The position numbers and the translations under genes were made by a program. The notes below the pieces were generated by a model. That model saw only the letters and a list, made by a program, of their open reading frames with translations. It did no database searches and was not told the DNA's origin. From Cheiracanthium punctorium (Eukaryota; Arthropoda; Arachnida; Araneae; Cheiracanthiidae), in the NCBI GenBank assembly GCA_038373885.1, contig JAWZYV010013536.1:62001-126000 (forward strand): a stretch of DNA of 64,000 bases, read 5' to 3'. Within the stretch, counting starts at the first letter, position 1. Every line of letters starts with the position of its first letter. Below, piece after piece: positions 54,070-64,000 of the stretch.

Positions 54070-55804
54070 ATAATTACTGTTCATGTAAGGTTACCGGAAA
54101 ACCATTATCCATATTTTCATTTACATAATCGTTTGCAGATTGGCGTACTTAGCACCACGAATTATACCATCTCGTCGCGCTAGCAAATACTGCTATAATG
54201 GCATAGTTAACGCCACCAAATATTTCTACTGGTAGCAAATAATCCAGCTGGACGAGAACCGGCTTTAAAATAATCTGCATTTTAATTATTTTTTATTTTC
54301 AAGATATTAGTAATTCTGTTTTGGAGAAAGGAATAATCGCTAATTATAAACTCCTGTTGTCTAAGCGAACTTACTATTTGAAAATTGTCAACTTTGTGTT
54401 TTGAGTTACTTATTTCATATAGTTTTTATTTTGGCGTAAAATGAGCGTAATTCTAACTCATGTTTGTAAATTTCACGCGATTCTAGATACTTGGAAACGC
54501 TTTGTTGCAAAGGAATGAATGATTTTATGCCCAATCTGGCAACCATAAGGTTTATTTTTTCAGTTTTTTATTAATATCTTCTAAAATAATTCGATTTTCT
54601 AAATTTAAATCAGCTTAGCAGGTTCCTCGGAATTTTTCGAATCTGTGGGCACCTTAGTTGAAACTCAAATCCCCACGGTTTAGGAGGAGATACGCTGACA
54701 AGCTTTTGACAGCGGCGGCGACAGCGGCCTTTACTTTTTTTTAGAATAGAGAGATTTTTACACGAAAATGTGTCACACTCTGAAGTTTTGCAAGCCGAAG
54801 GAAGGAAAAACATGATAATATAAACGAAAAGAGAAATAGTTTTAAAAAAATTGCTTGCATTTCTTTCCGTCCGATATTAATATATAAGAATAAAAAATGT
54901 CATTTAAATCTCTTTAAAATAGGCCAACGATAGGGATTTAACCGCCCCTAGAAAGTTGTCACCAGGCTGGGCGCCCCCCCCCCCTACGCGCGCCGCAACG
55001 TGTTTTTGGGTGAAACGTGTGTTTGGGGAAAGTTTGAGGATAATATCGGTACAAGGATATTTCAACCAAGGATATTCAACCATATTTCAACCTACTCAGA
55101 CTAAGCATCAATGCGAATGCAAGTTGCTCTACTTCTAATCTCCCTCTGATATACCCGAAACCCGATTATCACAGGGGCAAGGGGGGGGCGGTAGTCCGGT
55201 GCCCCTGAGAAAAAGGGGGCCCATATATATCCCGATTATCTTGAAATATTAATTGTGGGGAAAAAAGTGAATTTCCTCTATAATATAGGTATTACCTAAT
55301 TGTCTATCACTAGATCAAGTTAGAGATATTTTTTTGGGGTGATAAATACGATTTGATTAGAGTACAAAAACTACAGTTAACTTAAATACTAAACTACAGT
55401 TAATGCAATTTTCGAGTACAGCAGCGGTCAAAACTGGGTTAAAATGCTTAAAAAAGGTAGGCTCAGTAAAGGGGCTTAATGCGTAAAAAAGGGGACAGTA
55501 AGGGGGGCCCCAAACTTAGTGCCCCGGGCCCCGTCTAAAAGTGGTCAGATTTGAACATACCGTACCGCCTTTCCTATTTACTTATTATTTTTCTTTCAAC
55601 TCTTCTCTGTTTTCTTTTTTTTCCGCCTCTTTCTTTATCCTCTCCTTTGTGTGTTTTGTATATCTCTCGTCTCTTCTAATTTTAAATGTTACGTGTTTGT
55701 GCGTATTGTAGAGTGCTGATAGTATACCAGGACCGAAAACGAAGGAGACGCAAGTTAAACGGTAGAGGCTTCAGGCAAATTGTCGCTTTTCAGATCGTAT
55801 TTAT
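54070..55804. other. AT-rich interior and GC-rich debris
   Basis: 54070-55150 has no recognised gene. Between 55160 and 55540 two clusters of G/C runs (CAGGGGCAAGGGGGG and GTGCCCCGGGCCCCG) face each other about 350 bp apart, like the ends of a further hAT-style MITE; no duplication was found. Confidence 0.4.
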
Positions 55805-56439
55805 GCGAGACGGAAGAAAATGCGAGAATTCTCGCGAGAAATCTCGCGCGAGACAAGACTCTGTCTCGTCTCGCGTCTCGTCCCGCAAAATATTTTTTTT
55901 CTCGTCTCGCGTCTCGTCTCGCAAATAAAAATGCCTGTCTCGTCTCGCGTCTCGTCTCGCGGGACAATGCGAGAACGCGAGACAATGCGAGAATTCTCGC
56001 GTCTCGCGTCCATCCCTACATGGGAGGGGGGGGGGGGTTATAAAATAACTGTATGTTCTTGCGATATTCGACTTATTAAAAAAATATCGGCTGGTTCGAA
56101 CTTACTGACTGTGTATCTTGTTTAAATAAGATTGACTTTTAAAGAAATAACACGGCTAAAGAAAGGGCAGAACGAACAGCCATAGTGAATGAATTAAAAT
56201 AGACAAGAAAAACAGGTGGTGGGGAAAACCAGCTTTCTGATTATCAACGGCGTCGCTGTCACGAAAGATTGATTTCTTAACTTTTCTTTGTCATTATATT
56301 AATCTCACATTTTTTGAACGTATTACATACTTTAAAGTAAATCGAATTGAAATTCAAATTTTACGAATCGGCAAAGTCACCCTAAACTGCAAAGTAAAGA
56401 ATAAAAAGACCACGAGAACAGAAAAAGAAATGTCGTAAA

Positions 56440-56550
56440 ATATAGACTAGACGTAAAATATAGACTATTACGTTCTATAGACTATTTTACGCAGTCTATA
56501 GAACTTAAAATATAGACTACGGCCCGAGTGCCGTAAAATAGGCACTCGGG
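56440..56550. repeat. TATAGACTA-rich patch with hairpin
   Basis: TAAAATATAGACTA and variants recur five times. It ends in a perfect 10-bp hairpin, CCCGAGTGCC (56523-56532) against GGCACTCGGG (56541-56550), with an 8-nt loop. Confidence 0.65.
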
Positions 56551-58380
56551 GTCTCACACCCTTTCATCTTCTGTCGTATTCTGCGATGCAACAGACAGTT
56601 TACGACTAAGACACTGGGCCTAGGTATTTTCTGAGGCATCTTATAGGCACAAAGTGGTCTTCATTCAACTTCTCCTATAAGTAGCATTCTGCAGCCGAGA
56701 CGGATGAGCCGAGGACCGCACAATGTGTCACGTGGACTGTACACGAGATGCACTCGAGGAAGATTTTTAAAACGTTTCAATCCAAAAATGTCCGCCAGGT
56801 GACGCTTTGTAAAGGGAATTCGGCTGAAAAAAAATGACCCCCAATGAGTGAAAAAAAATGCTCCAAAACTATTCAGTCAATGTTAAAATGGCTTATACAT
56901 GTCTAATGATCCAGTTCCATCGTTTCAATTTCATTTTTTTGTTACGCAGAGCGCCCTCGAGTGGACCCATTTGGATCTCATTTTTTCCGAAATTCTTTAA
57001 GCGCTATTCATGTATAGTAACGCAATGCGTTCACCCGCTTTATTTGTAGAACCCTACTATAGGGAAATTTTTATTATAACTACCTTGCATATTTTTACTG
57101 ATTTCAACGGACATGTTTGTTTCGGGGCCATTACTGTATTTTTGTCGCGGGCGCAAATGACCCATGGATTTCATCTTCACACGGATTAAAATTCTTTTTC
57201 TTCTTTTACGAATCCACATATGAGTGGCAAAGGTAGGAGCTATAAATTTTTGTGTTTCTGTCCATGAACCTGTACGTCCCTTCCGAGTTCAATAACTCCA
57301 TCCTATATCCTCTTGCGAGCAAAAAGAGAGGGAGTCTAGTCTGCCATAAGCCAGTTCTCTGATGGGCCCGACATCCATAGGGGAGAAGACTCATCGAAAT
57401 CTAATTTATTTTCGCCCTCTCCCAAAAGCCTCGGTCACGGGATTTATGGAGGAGGCCTAATGAATTCTCCCCGTGTCTTATGGAAGGGAAGTTCCTGGGG
57501 CCCGGGATATATTTCTTCCGATTTCGATAACACTACGACGAAGAATGGACAGAGGCCGAGTTCTGCGCCTTTAATAATAGAGGGTACAAAAAAGTCAATA
57601 ACAGCAAGTAAGGTGCTAGATCTTCGGTAAGACGCCCGCAGTTTATAAAAGCCTCTAATCTGTCACACATTCTTCGCGAAAAAATATCTCATCTCCCCCC
57701 CCCCCCGACCTTCCAGCTCTTTGTGAGCTTGGTCAATGTCCGAGGTGGATAAATCGGGGCGCATTGGGTGATCTCGAGGGATGCATTCCCCCCTTTTGCC
57801 TACTTATTGTTTTTCGATAGATTAACGTTAGAAGATGTTATTAATGAGGAAATATTTTCGTGCCCAGAAATATTGGACTTTTTATAATTTAGAATGGTTG
57901 CTGGTCATGCGATGAAGAGTCGACAACCTTCTGGAATATCCATGAGCCATTTTTTTTTTTGGGCCGTCCTTTTCGTGTTCGATTAGAGCAGAAAGTGACA
58001 CTTAAATGTGCGAGTCGGTTACTATTTGAAAAAATAATATTCTAAAAATGTACTGTTTCCAAAAAGGGATTGTTTATATTCCGCAAAGGTTGTCGACTCT
58101 CCATTTTCTGAAATGAAAAAAAGGCTTTTTATTGGAGTCGCAAATTTGAAAAAGAAAAGACCGAGAAGGGGTTAAGCAAATACTGCCTATAGAGCGTAAT
58201 GCATTGGAATTTTTTCATGAAAAGAACAACAAAGTGCTACGTACGTCCTTTTCAGTAGGCTAAACTACAAAGGAACAAACAACGTGACGAAGAGTTGTCA
58301 ACCTTTCGGAATATCAATGAGCCATGTTGTAGTCATCGATGCCTGCTGATGCCGGCTGTGAGACCACGGACATGGAGATA
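56551..58380. other. Unassigned DNA with a direct repeat
   Basis: No gene recognised. GA(T/C)GAAGAGT.G.CAACCTT at 57911-57950 recurs at 58286-58325 with the following GGAATATC.ATGAGCCAT. The pair lies just upstream of the long-TIR element, which may have landed in or next to an older repeat. Confidence 0.45.
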
Positions 58381-59862
58381 CCGGCTGTTCCAAAACTGAC
58401 TCATGGACTTTGAAAGTCAATAAAAAAAAAAGACGGAATGCGATAGATATGTATGATTTGCGTCCTTATGCTTTGAAAATCAGGGAATTTTATCCCACCC
58501 AATTTCAAATTGAGTTACCATTTCTACCAAGGGAGGGCGCTGCAGGCGATCTGTAACAGGTATAGTTAAAACGAAGTGTTTCAGCTCGCCATTCCGTAGT
58601 TCTTCGTCAAGCCGATAGCGTGTGATGTTGAGATGGCAAGTCCGCTCTACCAAAATGGTTTTTCCGTTGAACAGCGGGCATTTATTGTGTTAGAGTTCCA
58701 CCGCCTGGAACGCAGTTTTGTTCAAACGAGGCGCAGTTTCCAAAGAAAATTTCATGTGAGAAACGGACCGTCAGACCATGCGATAAAGACTCTATTCCAG
58801 AAATTCGAACGAACGGGGAGCGTGAAGGATGACCGTATTGGAAATGTGGACCGGCCGCGCCTTTCAGTTACACAGTCGAATGCTGAAGCCGTACAGCAGG
58901 TTATCCAACAAATCCAGACTCAATAGCCCCTCAGTCCAAATGCCATGAATGCACGCTTTAATTTCGCGAACGCCATGCTGCAACTTGTGGAGGACGGTGA
59001 ACTCGATGTCGGCAACATAGGGTTCTCAGACGAAGCGTATTTTCTGGTTGTTGGCTATGTCAACAACCAGAACTCGCGAATTTGGGGAAGCGAAAATCCT
59101 CCTGTTTCTGAACCTTCATCCCTGCATTCACCAAAAATAATGGTATGGGTTGCGGTTTCCTTCAAAGGAATAATAGGGCCATTTTTTTTCGAGAGCAACC
59201 GATCAATGCTGTGCTGTACGATATCTTGGGATTCTGGAACAATGTGTGGGGATTCAGACGGTTTTGGAGGACTGTTCGAATACCTCCTGGTTCATGCAAG
59301 AGGGCGCTCGCTCACATCGAACGTATGCAGTATTTGATTTCTTGAACGAACATTTGAGTGAGCGGGTCATTGCCTTGGATGACGACATGCGTGCAGGAAG
59401 GGGCATGGCATGGCCTCCTTTTTCGCCAGACTGGACGACTTGCGACTTTTTTCTTTGGGGGGTGCCTGAAAGATTGGGTAGACCGCCAAACTCCAAAAAC
59501 CATTGCGGAGCTGAAGCAGCCCATCTGTACTGCATGCGAGACAATTGCGAGTGACATGTTTGAACGGATGTCTGGACATTTTCGCCTCGGACCGCGCCAC
59601 GCTGTTGCAGCATAATGGGGGTTCCATTGAAAATGTCATTGTTTAGTTTTTTGCAACAGTCCTTTCAAAATCTTCATACCGGTTTTTATTTTTTCATAGT
59701 TTTCAACGCCACCTGTGGGTGAAAATGTGAACTCAATTTGAAATTGGGTGGGATAAAATTACCTGATTCCTAAGCATAAGACCGCAAGCGATACATATCG
59801 ATCGCATGCAGTCCTTTTTTTATAGACTTTCAAAATCCATTAGTCATTTTCGGGACATCCGG
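58381..59862 (+). mobile_element. Tc1/mariner element with ~135-bp TIRs
   Basis: 1482 bp flanked by TA (58379-58380, 59863-59864). The inverted ends run 58381-58515 and about 59730-59862. They start CCGG(C/A)TGT(T/C)CC, share GACT.ATGGA.TTTGAAAGTC and GATATGTAT, and end with the almost perfect block AATTTTATCCCACCC then AATTTCAAATTGAGTT. The centre holds a decayed transposase in the same orientation. Confidence 0.92.
58633..59615 (+). pseudogene. Tc1/mariner transposase, multiply broken
   Basis: Residues 1-97 (58633-58926) form an N-terminal helix-turn-helix of the type FSVEQRAFIV...R.F..KF.V..GPS. A stop at 58924 follows; the same frame resumes and reads FNFANAMLQLVEDGELDVG, then GFSDEAYF, the first catalytic Asp block. 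Much of the region between the two helix-turn-helix parts appears deleted. A frameshift near 59220 leads to WFMQEGARSH, where the second catalytic Asp is replaced by Glu (codon 59300-59302), then WPPFSPDWTTCDFFLWG with the third Asp. A further shift leads to LKDWVDRQTPKTIAELKQ to about 59615. The enzyme is dead by several independent lesions. Confidence 0.9.
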
Positions 59863-60549
59863 TAGATAGACGGACCTACCGAAATCTTACACACTTTTCA
59901 ATTTTATTGAGAAATGTAAAAGCGAGATTTAAAAATAACTGTATACATGAGACGCACGATGAACGAATACGTGAATCCTTTTTAATATCCTTTTAGAACC
60001 CAAAATGAAACACGCGACACTCGTTCACGATGTGCCGCATAAAATAAGTTCAAAAATTAGAACGTAGAGTTCCAGAAAAAAGCAATCTTTCTTAGCAAAA
60101 CGTATGCCTCTCAGATATTCGAGTGATACGTAGACCATTTTTGAATGTACCAGAGAAATAGGTACCCTAGATAGGTTGTAGGAAAAACAAAACACTCTCT
60201 TTATTTGGACTCTCCAGAGTATTTTACTTTTTTCCTGTTTTCGTGAAATGTGGCCGCTGTGGTAGCGTTCGACACTCTCTCCATTTGGCACCCCTCCCCT
60301 CCCCTCCACCGATCCTAAAGACGAACGACTCCGGGAGAGGTTGTGTGCCGTTGCCATCTTTTACCAGGAAAGAGAAAAATGTTCTCCTTACTTTTATCTT
60401 TTCGATTTTGGTCGCTGTCATCGTGGCAATAAGGGAAACGAATACGTAACTAACCCAATTAGGACCGATCTACAGAATCTCGAACTTTCTCTTTTCTCTT
60501 TTATGACTACTTTTTCTATACATGTAGGGAGTGGCCTATATATATCCTT
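59863..60549. other. Unassigned DNA
   Basis: No gene recognised; frames of 65-110 codons on both strands overlap one another and lack known motifs. Confidence 0.45.
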
Positions 60550-61702
60550 ATAAATAAAAATGAAATTCTGTTTGTGGATTTGATTTGTATACAAATCCAC
60601 AAAAATGGACCTATCCAGCCTGAAATTTTGCACAGATATGTAAAATAATATAGAATAAATCATAGTCCGCTTTAAAACTTTGAAAGTCCACCCGTTCCTG
60701 GAATTCAAGAGATTTTTTATGTTCTCCACGCAAAAAGCTTTCCATAATTGTAACCCCTGTAGTGAAAAAAGTTTGAAATAAGGATCGTGGTTGCCATGTG
60801 TGGCGATTTTGCCGAATAAGATGTTTTAAATTCTCAATGTAAAAATAAAAAAATAATAATGATTTTTTTTTGTTAGTTTATATTTGTAAGATTATTATTT
60901 TTTTATTATAATATCGTGTGCATGGGAAATCGGAGCAGGAATGAAATGTTTTATACGCAAAACAATAAGAATTGAAGATTCCCGAGGCATATACGTAAAA
61001 TTTTTTAGTTAGGCGAAAAAATAAAATGGCTCAAATGCCGATTTTGAGAAAGTGAGTTCTAGCGGTTTGCACAGTTTTCGGCTTGGCGCAATTTATTGAG
61101 AGCTTAAGGAAATAGATTTTTGAAAACATGTGCAAAGGTTTTATTAGAATACAGAATTAAATTTTAATGATCCGTGAAGAAATAATGCAGTTATTAAGGG
61201 ATTTCAAGCGATCTATCTCCAGAATTCTCGCCAATTGAGTACATTGATTTAAGTTGGAGGAATTCCGCCAAATTTCAGAAAATTGAAATCTTCTCTTTTA
61301 GTGCATCGGAGTAACGATGAATAAAACACGTTATAGTTGATAATTTTAAAAAATTCGGCTGCATTAAGGGATTCCACTTTTCAAATAAATGCGTGCTTTA
61401 CTTTTTGGCGTCCGAACCATTTCCCATATTGATTGCTGCTAAGTCAATGCTTCGAATGATTTCCTGAAAAAACGCTTGCAAAATGGCGTATGTTGGCACT
61501 TTGGCGAGGCTTAGATTTGAAACTGGATTTTATTTGAGACTGGGATATATAATGACACTGGTTATAGATAAAAATGAATGTTGGTATGTGTGTATGAGGT
61601 TGAAAAACTCCAGCACCGTTGAGCACCGTTGCACCATGAAATTTGGTTCACCTAAGTCTTTTATCATGGAGAAGCTTTCTATGCTATCCGTTTTCCTCTA
61701 AC

Positions 61703-62415
61703 TTGCCACTAGGTGGCGCAGCAGAACGTCGAATTCTATTCCGTTTAGCCGTTTACTATGCGAATATCGTCCAACCGATTTCGATGAAATTGGGTACACG
61801 CGGATATTAGAACACGGAGAATATTTTTCACTATCCATTTTGCTGTCACTTGCCACTAAATGGCGCTGCAATGTATCCACTTCTATACCGTTCGACCGAT
61901 CGGCATAAAATTTCTTATACTTACACATTTCAGCACGAAGAATATATTCTAACTGCGTTCCTTTTGATGTTACTCACCACTAGATGACACTGCAATGCAT
62001 TATTATTTTAACTCGCCACTAGATGACGCTGCAGCAGGCCAAATTCTTGACCATTCAAACGGTCGCTATGAAAATCAGTATACATAGCTATTTGAACAAT
62101 GAGAATATTTTGGCGTTATCCATTTTGCTATAACTCGCCACTTGACGGCACTGTAGCAAATCATTACTTTAATTAACCACTAGATCGCGCTGCAGTGTAT
62201 CACTTCTTGACTGTGCAACTGATCGCTATGAAAATAGGTATACATAGATATTTGAACACGGGGAAGAGTTTCGCGTTAGATGTAGCGTCAACACATGAAC
62301 TTCAGGGCTGTCCAGCCGATCGTCCTGTAATTTCGTATTCATCGATATCTGAATGCGAAGAATATTTTCGCCGTATCCGTTTTGCTAAAACTCGCCACTC
62401 GATTGCGCTACGCCG
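61703..62415 (+). repeat. Irregular array with CCACTAGATGGCGCTG motif
   Basis: Seven copies of a (C)GCCACTAG(A/G)TGGCGC-like core start at 61706, 61853, 61977, 62016, 62138, 62177 and 62395. Spacings are 147, 124, 39, 122, 39 and 218. Between cores, words such as CGATATC(C)GTTTTGCTA, ATTTGAACA and CGATCGCTATGAAAAT.GGTATACATA recur, showing duplication of larger blocks. Confidence 0.85.
61706..61720 (+). promoter_or_regulatory. CTCF-like motif (best of seven)
   Basis: CCACTAGGTGGCGCA fits the conserved animal CTCF core (CCA..AG.(T/G)GGC.). The copy at 61853 (CCACTAAATGGCGCTGC) is also close, and the other five carry one or more core changes. Whether CTCF binds here in this animal is an inference from motif match only. 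Confidence 0.35.
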
Positions 62416-62595
62416 CATGGCCTTCTGCACCGTACAAACGATTGCCTTGAAATTCGGTATGCATGGTTATTGAGCACAATATAATGCGATATCCATTTTG
62501 CTATATCCCTTTATTACAATAAATAGTAATCACCACAAATCGTAATATCAAAAAGTCCATTCATTCCCGTGCGAAGAACGGGTACTTCAGCTAGT

Positions 62596-62951
62596 ATATA
62601 TATAAACTCGGCTGTTGAAGAATCGTCAGGGGGAGATCCCCCTGAACCCCCCTAACTTTTTAGTTTTATGATTGCCCTATTAAAACGATATTCATTGTTA
62701 TTTTACCGCTCCTCTTTCGCATATTTCGCCTGGTCACCCTATGTTGACATTTTTAGGAGTTTAACCTATTGATAGAAAAATACATGTGGAGCCTATTCTA
62801 CAGCTTACTAAATAGTGTCACACTAGATGAAAGCTGTTATGAACTAATAGTATTGAAATAATGTAAAATTATGTCGCTTTTTTATGTCGCATATTTGGGA
62901 CACATTTTTCAATAAAGGGTATTGAGAGATAAAATGACATAGTCATTAATA
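62596..62951. other. Unassigned DNA
   Basis: AT-rich; GGGGGAGATCCCCCTGAACC near 62630 is a palindrome-containing GC patch. No gene. Confidence 0.45.
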
Positions 62952-63182
62952 TATGAAACATTTTCAGTTTTTAAATGCGCACTAAAATGCTGTAGTATAT
63001 GAAAAGCGTATCTTAATCTATTCGTCTTCCTATTTTTCTTCCTTATTGTTTTAGGTTGGAAATGGGTATCATTACTCATGAGTGTGCCGCGTGTTACTTC
63101 CTTGTTCCTTAAAATTGAATTTTATATTAATATCGCTTGCTGAAGCTGTTTCGCCTATTCTAACTGTACTATACTAACTGTA
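62952..63182 (+). repeat. Satellite-like repeat S160, single diverged copy
   Basis: Follows 31387-31620: AAATGCGCACTAAAATGCTG, GAAAAGCGTATCTTAATC, CTCATGAGTGTGCCG.GT, CGCCTATTCTAACTGTACT. Only one unit is present. Confidence 0.7.
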
Positions 63183-64000
63183 GCCTCTGCCAGTTTCTAA
63201 CCCAATAAGGAGGATATCGCCAGGTTCAGTTTTGGCAAACTTCTTTCTTGGCTCCAAGCTGTGCGATACATCATCCAAGCTTTCCACAAAATGGTTCCAC
63301 AAAAAGTTTCCACATGGTCCACAAAAATAAGTCTCAGAAAAAACCGGAGTGAGCAAAATCGCACTCTAGTGCCCAACCAGCTCAATCCATAGAATCAAAA
63401 TTTCAGACATCGTTGTCGGAAGGTATGCGCCGGAGAGGTGAAAAATTTCAAAAATATCCGATGACAACACCCGCATTTTCCATGCGAGCGATCCAAAGTG
63501 GATCAGCGAACTAAAAAACTACAACTCCGTTGGAATGATGCACGTAAGACAAAAGGGAGCGGCGTAAAACATTTACAAAGAAGAGCATTGTGACGAACCC
63601 GTGACAGCCCAAAATACCAGAAGAATTTTTTTTTTTTCATTGGACTTAAGGTTTCGAATGCCCTACCGTTAAAATAATTAAAACTTTGTAAAATGAGACA
63701 CATAAAAGTGACATGCCAAGCTATACGTGCGTTTCGATTAAAAAGTATATGGTCCATTTGCAGACCAGGACAGGAAACTCCCGGCTGTTAGTTTAATCTT
63801 TCCAATTTCGGGTCGAGTGAATAGATGCGAATTGTATCCGTTCACCTTCACTCTGTGTTGTGTTGGGCTCGTTACAATGCTCTTCTTTTCACGTGTTTAC
63901 GGTGCCCGTTTTCTTCATACTTAAACCGGTTTTAACCGAGGTGTCCCCTCGATTAAAGTCGGTCGTGTATCTTGTTGAACACGGAGCATCGGATCCGTGG
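63183..64000. other. Unassigned DNA to window end
   Basis: No gene or element recognised. Short frames on the minus strand (63174-63757) lack known motifs; a poly-T run lies near 63629. Confidence 0.45.

Larger units (their letters stand above)
48654..56018. mobile_element. Large hAT-type composite element, 7365 bp
   Basis: Left end TAGGGATGGACGCGAGACGC at 48654 and the inverted right end GCGTCTCGCGTCCATCCCTA at 56018 match perfectly for 20-21 bp. The flanks are an identical 8-bp duplication, CATGGGAG (48646-48653 and 56019-56026), the hAT signature. Each end continues into ~190-210 bp of dense GTCTC/GAGAC words (48654-48840; 55805-56018). A 124-bp solo copy of the ends sits at 18883. The interior holds at least four smaller hAT-type insertions. 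No hAT transposase motif was recognised. Confidence 0.8.
60550..62595 (+). mobile_element. Helitron/Helentron-like non-autonomous element
   Basis: Right end: a 5-bp stem hairpin (CCCGT 62566-62570, ACGGG 62578-62582) followed 8 nt later by CTAG (62591-62594) and T. This is the hairpin plus CTRR arrangement of Helitron 3-prime ends. Left region: ATAAAAATGAAATTCTGTTTG followed by a 12-bp hairpin (GTGGATTTG / CAAATCCAC core), a start style remembered from arthropod Helentron-like repeats. The interior has an irregular tandem array (61703-62411) and no Rep/helicase. The left boundary is approximate. Confidence 0.5.

Noticed and set aside
59254..59639. Antisense frames of 81-119 codons at 59.3-59.6 kb
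   Set aside because: They are complements of the decayed transposase, which has recognisable catalytic motifs on the plus strand.
61706..62411. A retroviral or LTR element
   Set aside because: No direct terminal repeats, primer-binding site or reverse transcriptase motif were found here or elsewhere in the window.

Overview
The window looks like gene-poor nuclear DNA of an invertebrate animal, most likely an arthropod. I cannot name the genus. I found no intact cellular protein gene, no rRNA or tRNA gene, no CRISPR array and no operon-like organisation. Reading frames are short and AT-rich, and homopolymer runs (poly-A/T, poly-G/C) are frequent. The recognisable content is almost entirely DNA transposons and their non-autonomous derivatives (MITEs), often nested. 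Animal affinity rests on the element types: mariner with TTGGGTTGTCCGGAAAGT-type ends, long-TIR Tc1/mariner, Tc1-like, pogo/Tigger-like, piggyBac-like (TTAA), hAT (8-bp target duplications), PIF/Harbinger-like (TWA duplications) and a Helitron/Helentron-like element.

Layout. 1-10.8 kb: mostly unassigned AT-rich DNA with one SINE-like repeat, a half piggyBac-like MITE and a pogo-like terminus. 10.8-15 kb: a Tc1/mariner fragment, a decayed Tc1-like element (11420-13383) split by a TTAA-flanked insertion (12429-12992), a Harbinger-like MITE (13412-14012) and a 165-172 bp tandem repeat. 15-20 kb: SINE-like copies and a 124-bp copy of a GTCTC-rich element. 20.4-24.7 kb: an old dispersed repeat cleanly split by a 1506-bp TTAA-flanked element, followed by a second Harbinger-like copy. 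26.6-27.3 kb: an internally deleted mariner with near-perfect TIRs. 33-36.5 kb: a pogo-like element and a mariner (34794-36203) carrying two different MITEs inside it. 37.3-38.4 kb: a Tc1-type MITE. 44.5-45.4 kb: two piggyBac-like MITEs sharing one TTAA, one of them a large hairpin. 46.5-47.5 kb: a long-period tandem repeat.

48.65-56.02 kb: apparently one 7.4-kb hAT-type element (perfect 8-bp duplication, identical ends, GTCTC-rich palindromic arms) carrying at least four smaller hAT-type insertions, one inside another. 58.4-59.9 kb: a 1.48-kb Tc1/mariner element with ~135-bp TIRs and a broken transposase. 60.55-62.6 kb: a Helitron/Helentron-like element containing an irregular array of seven CTCF-like motifs.

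The protein-coding traces are all decayed transposases: stops, frameshifts, deletions and one altered catalytic residue. The only small frames without a transposase match are a 74-residue membrane-type frame inside the first Harbinger-like copy and a basic low-complexity frame at 32384-32584. None of these is a confident gene. Evidence here is by eye: terminal repeats, target duplications, internal homology and recognisable transposase motifs. Family names are inferences from those marks.
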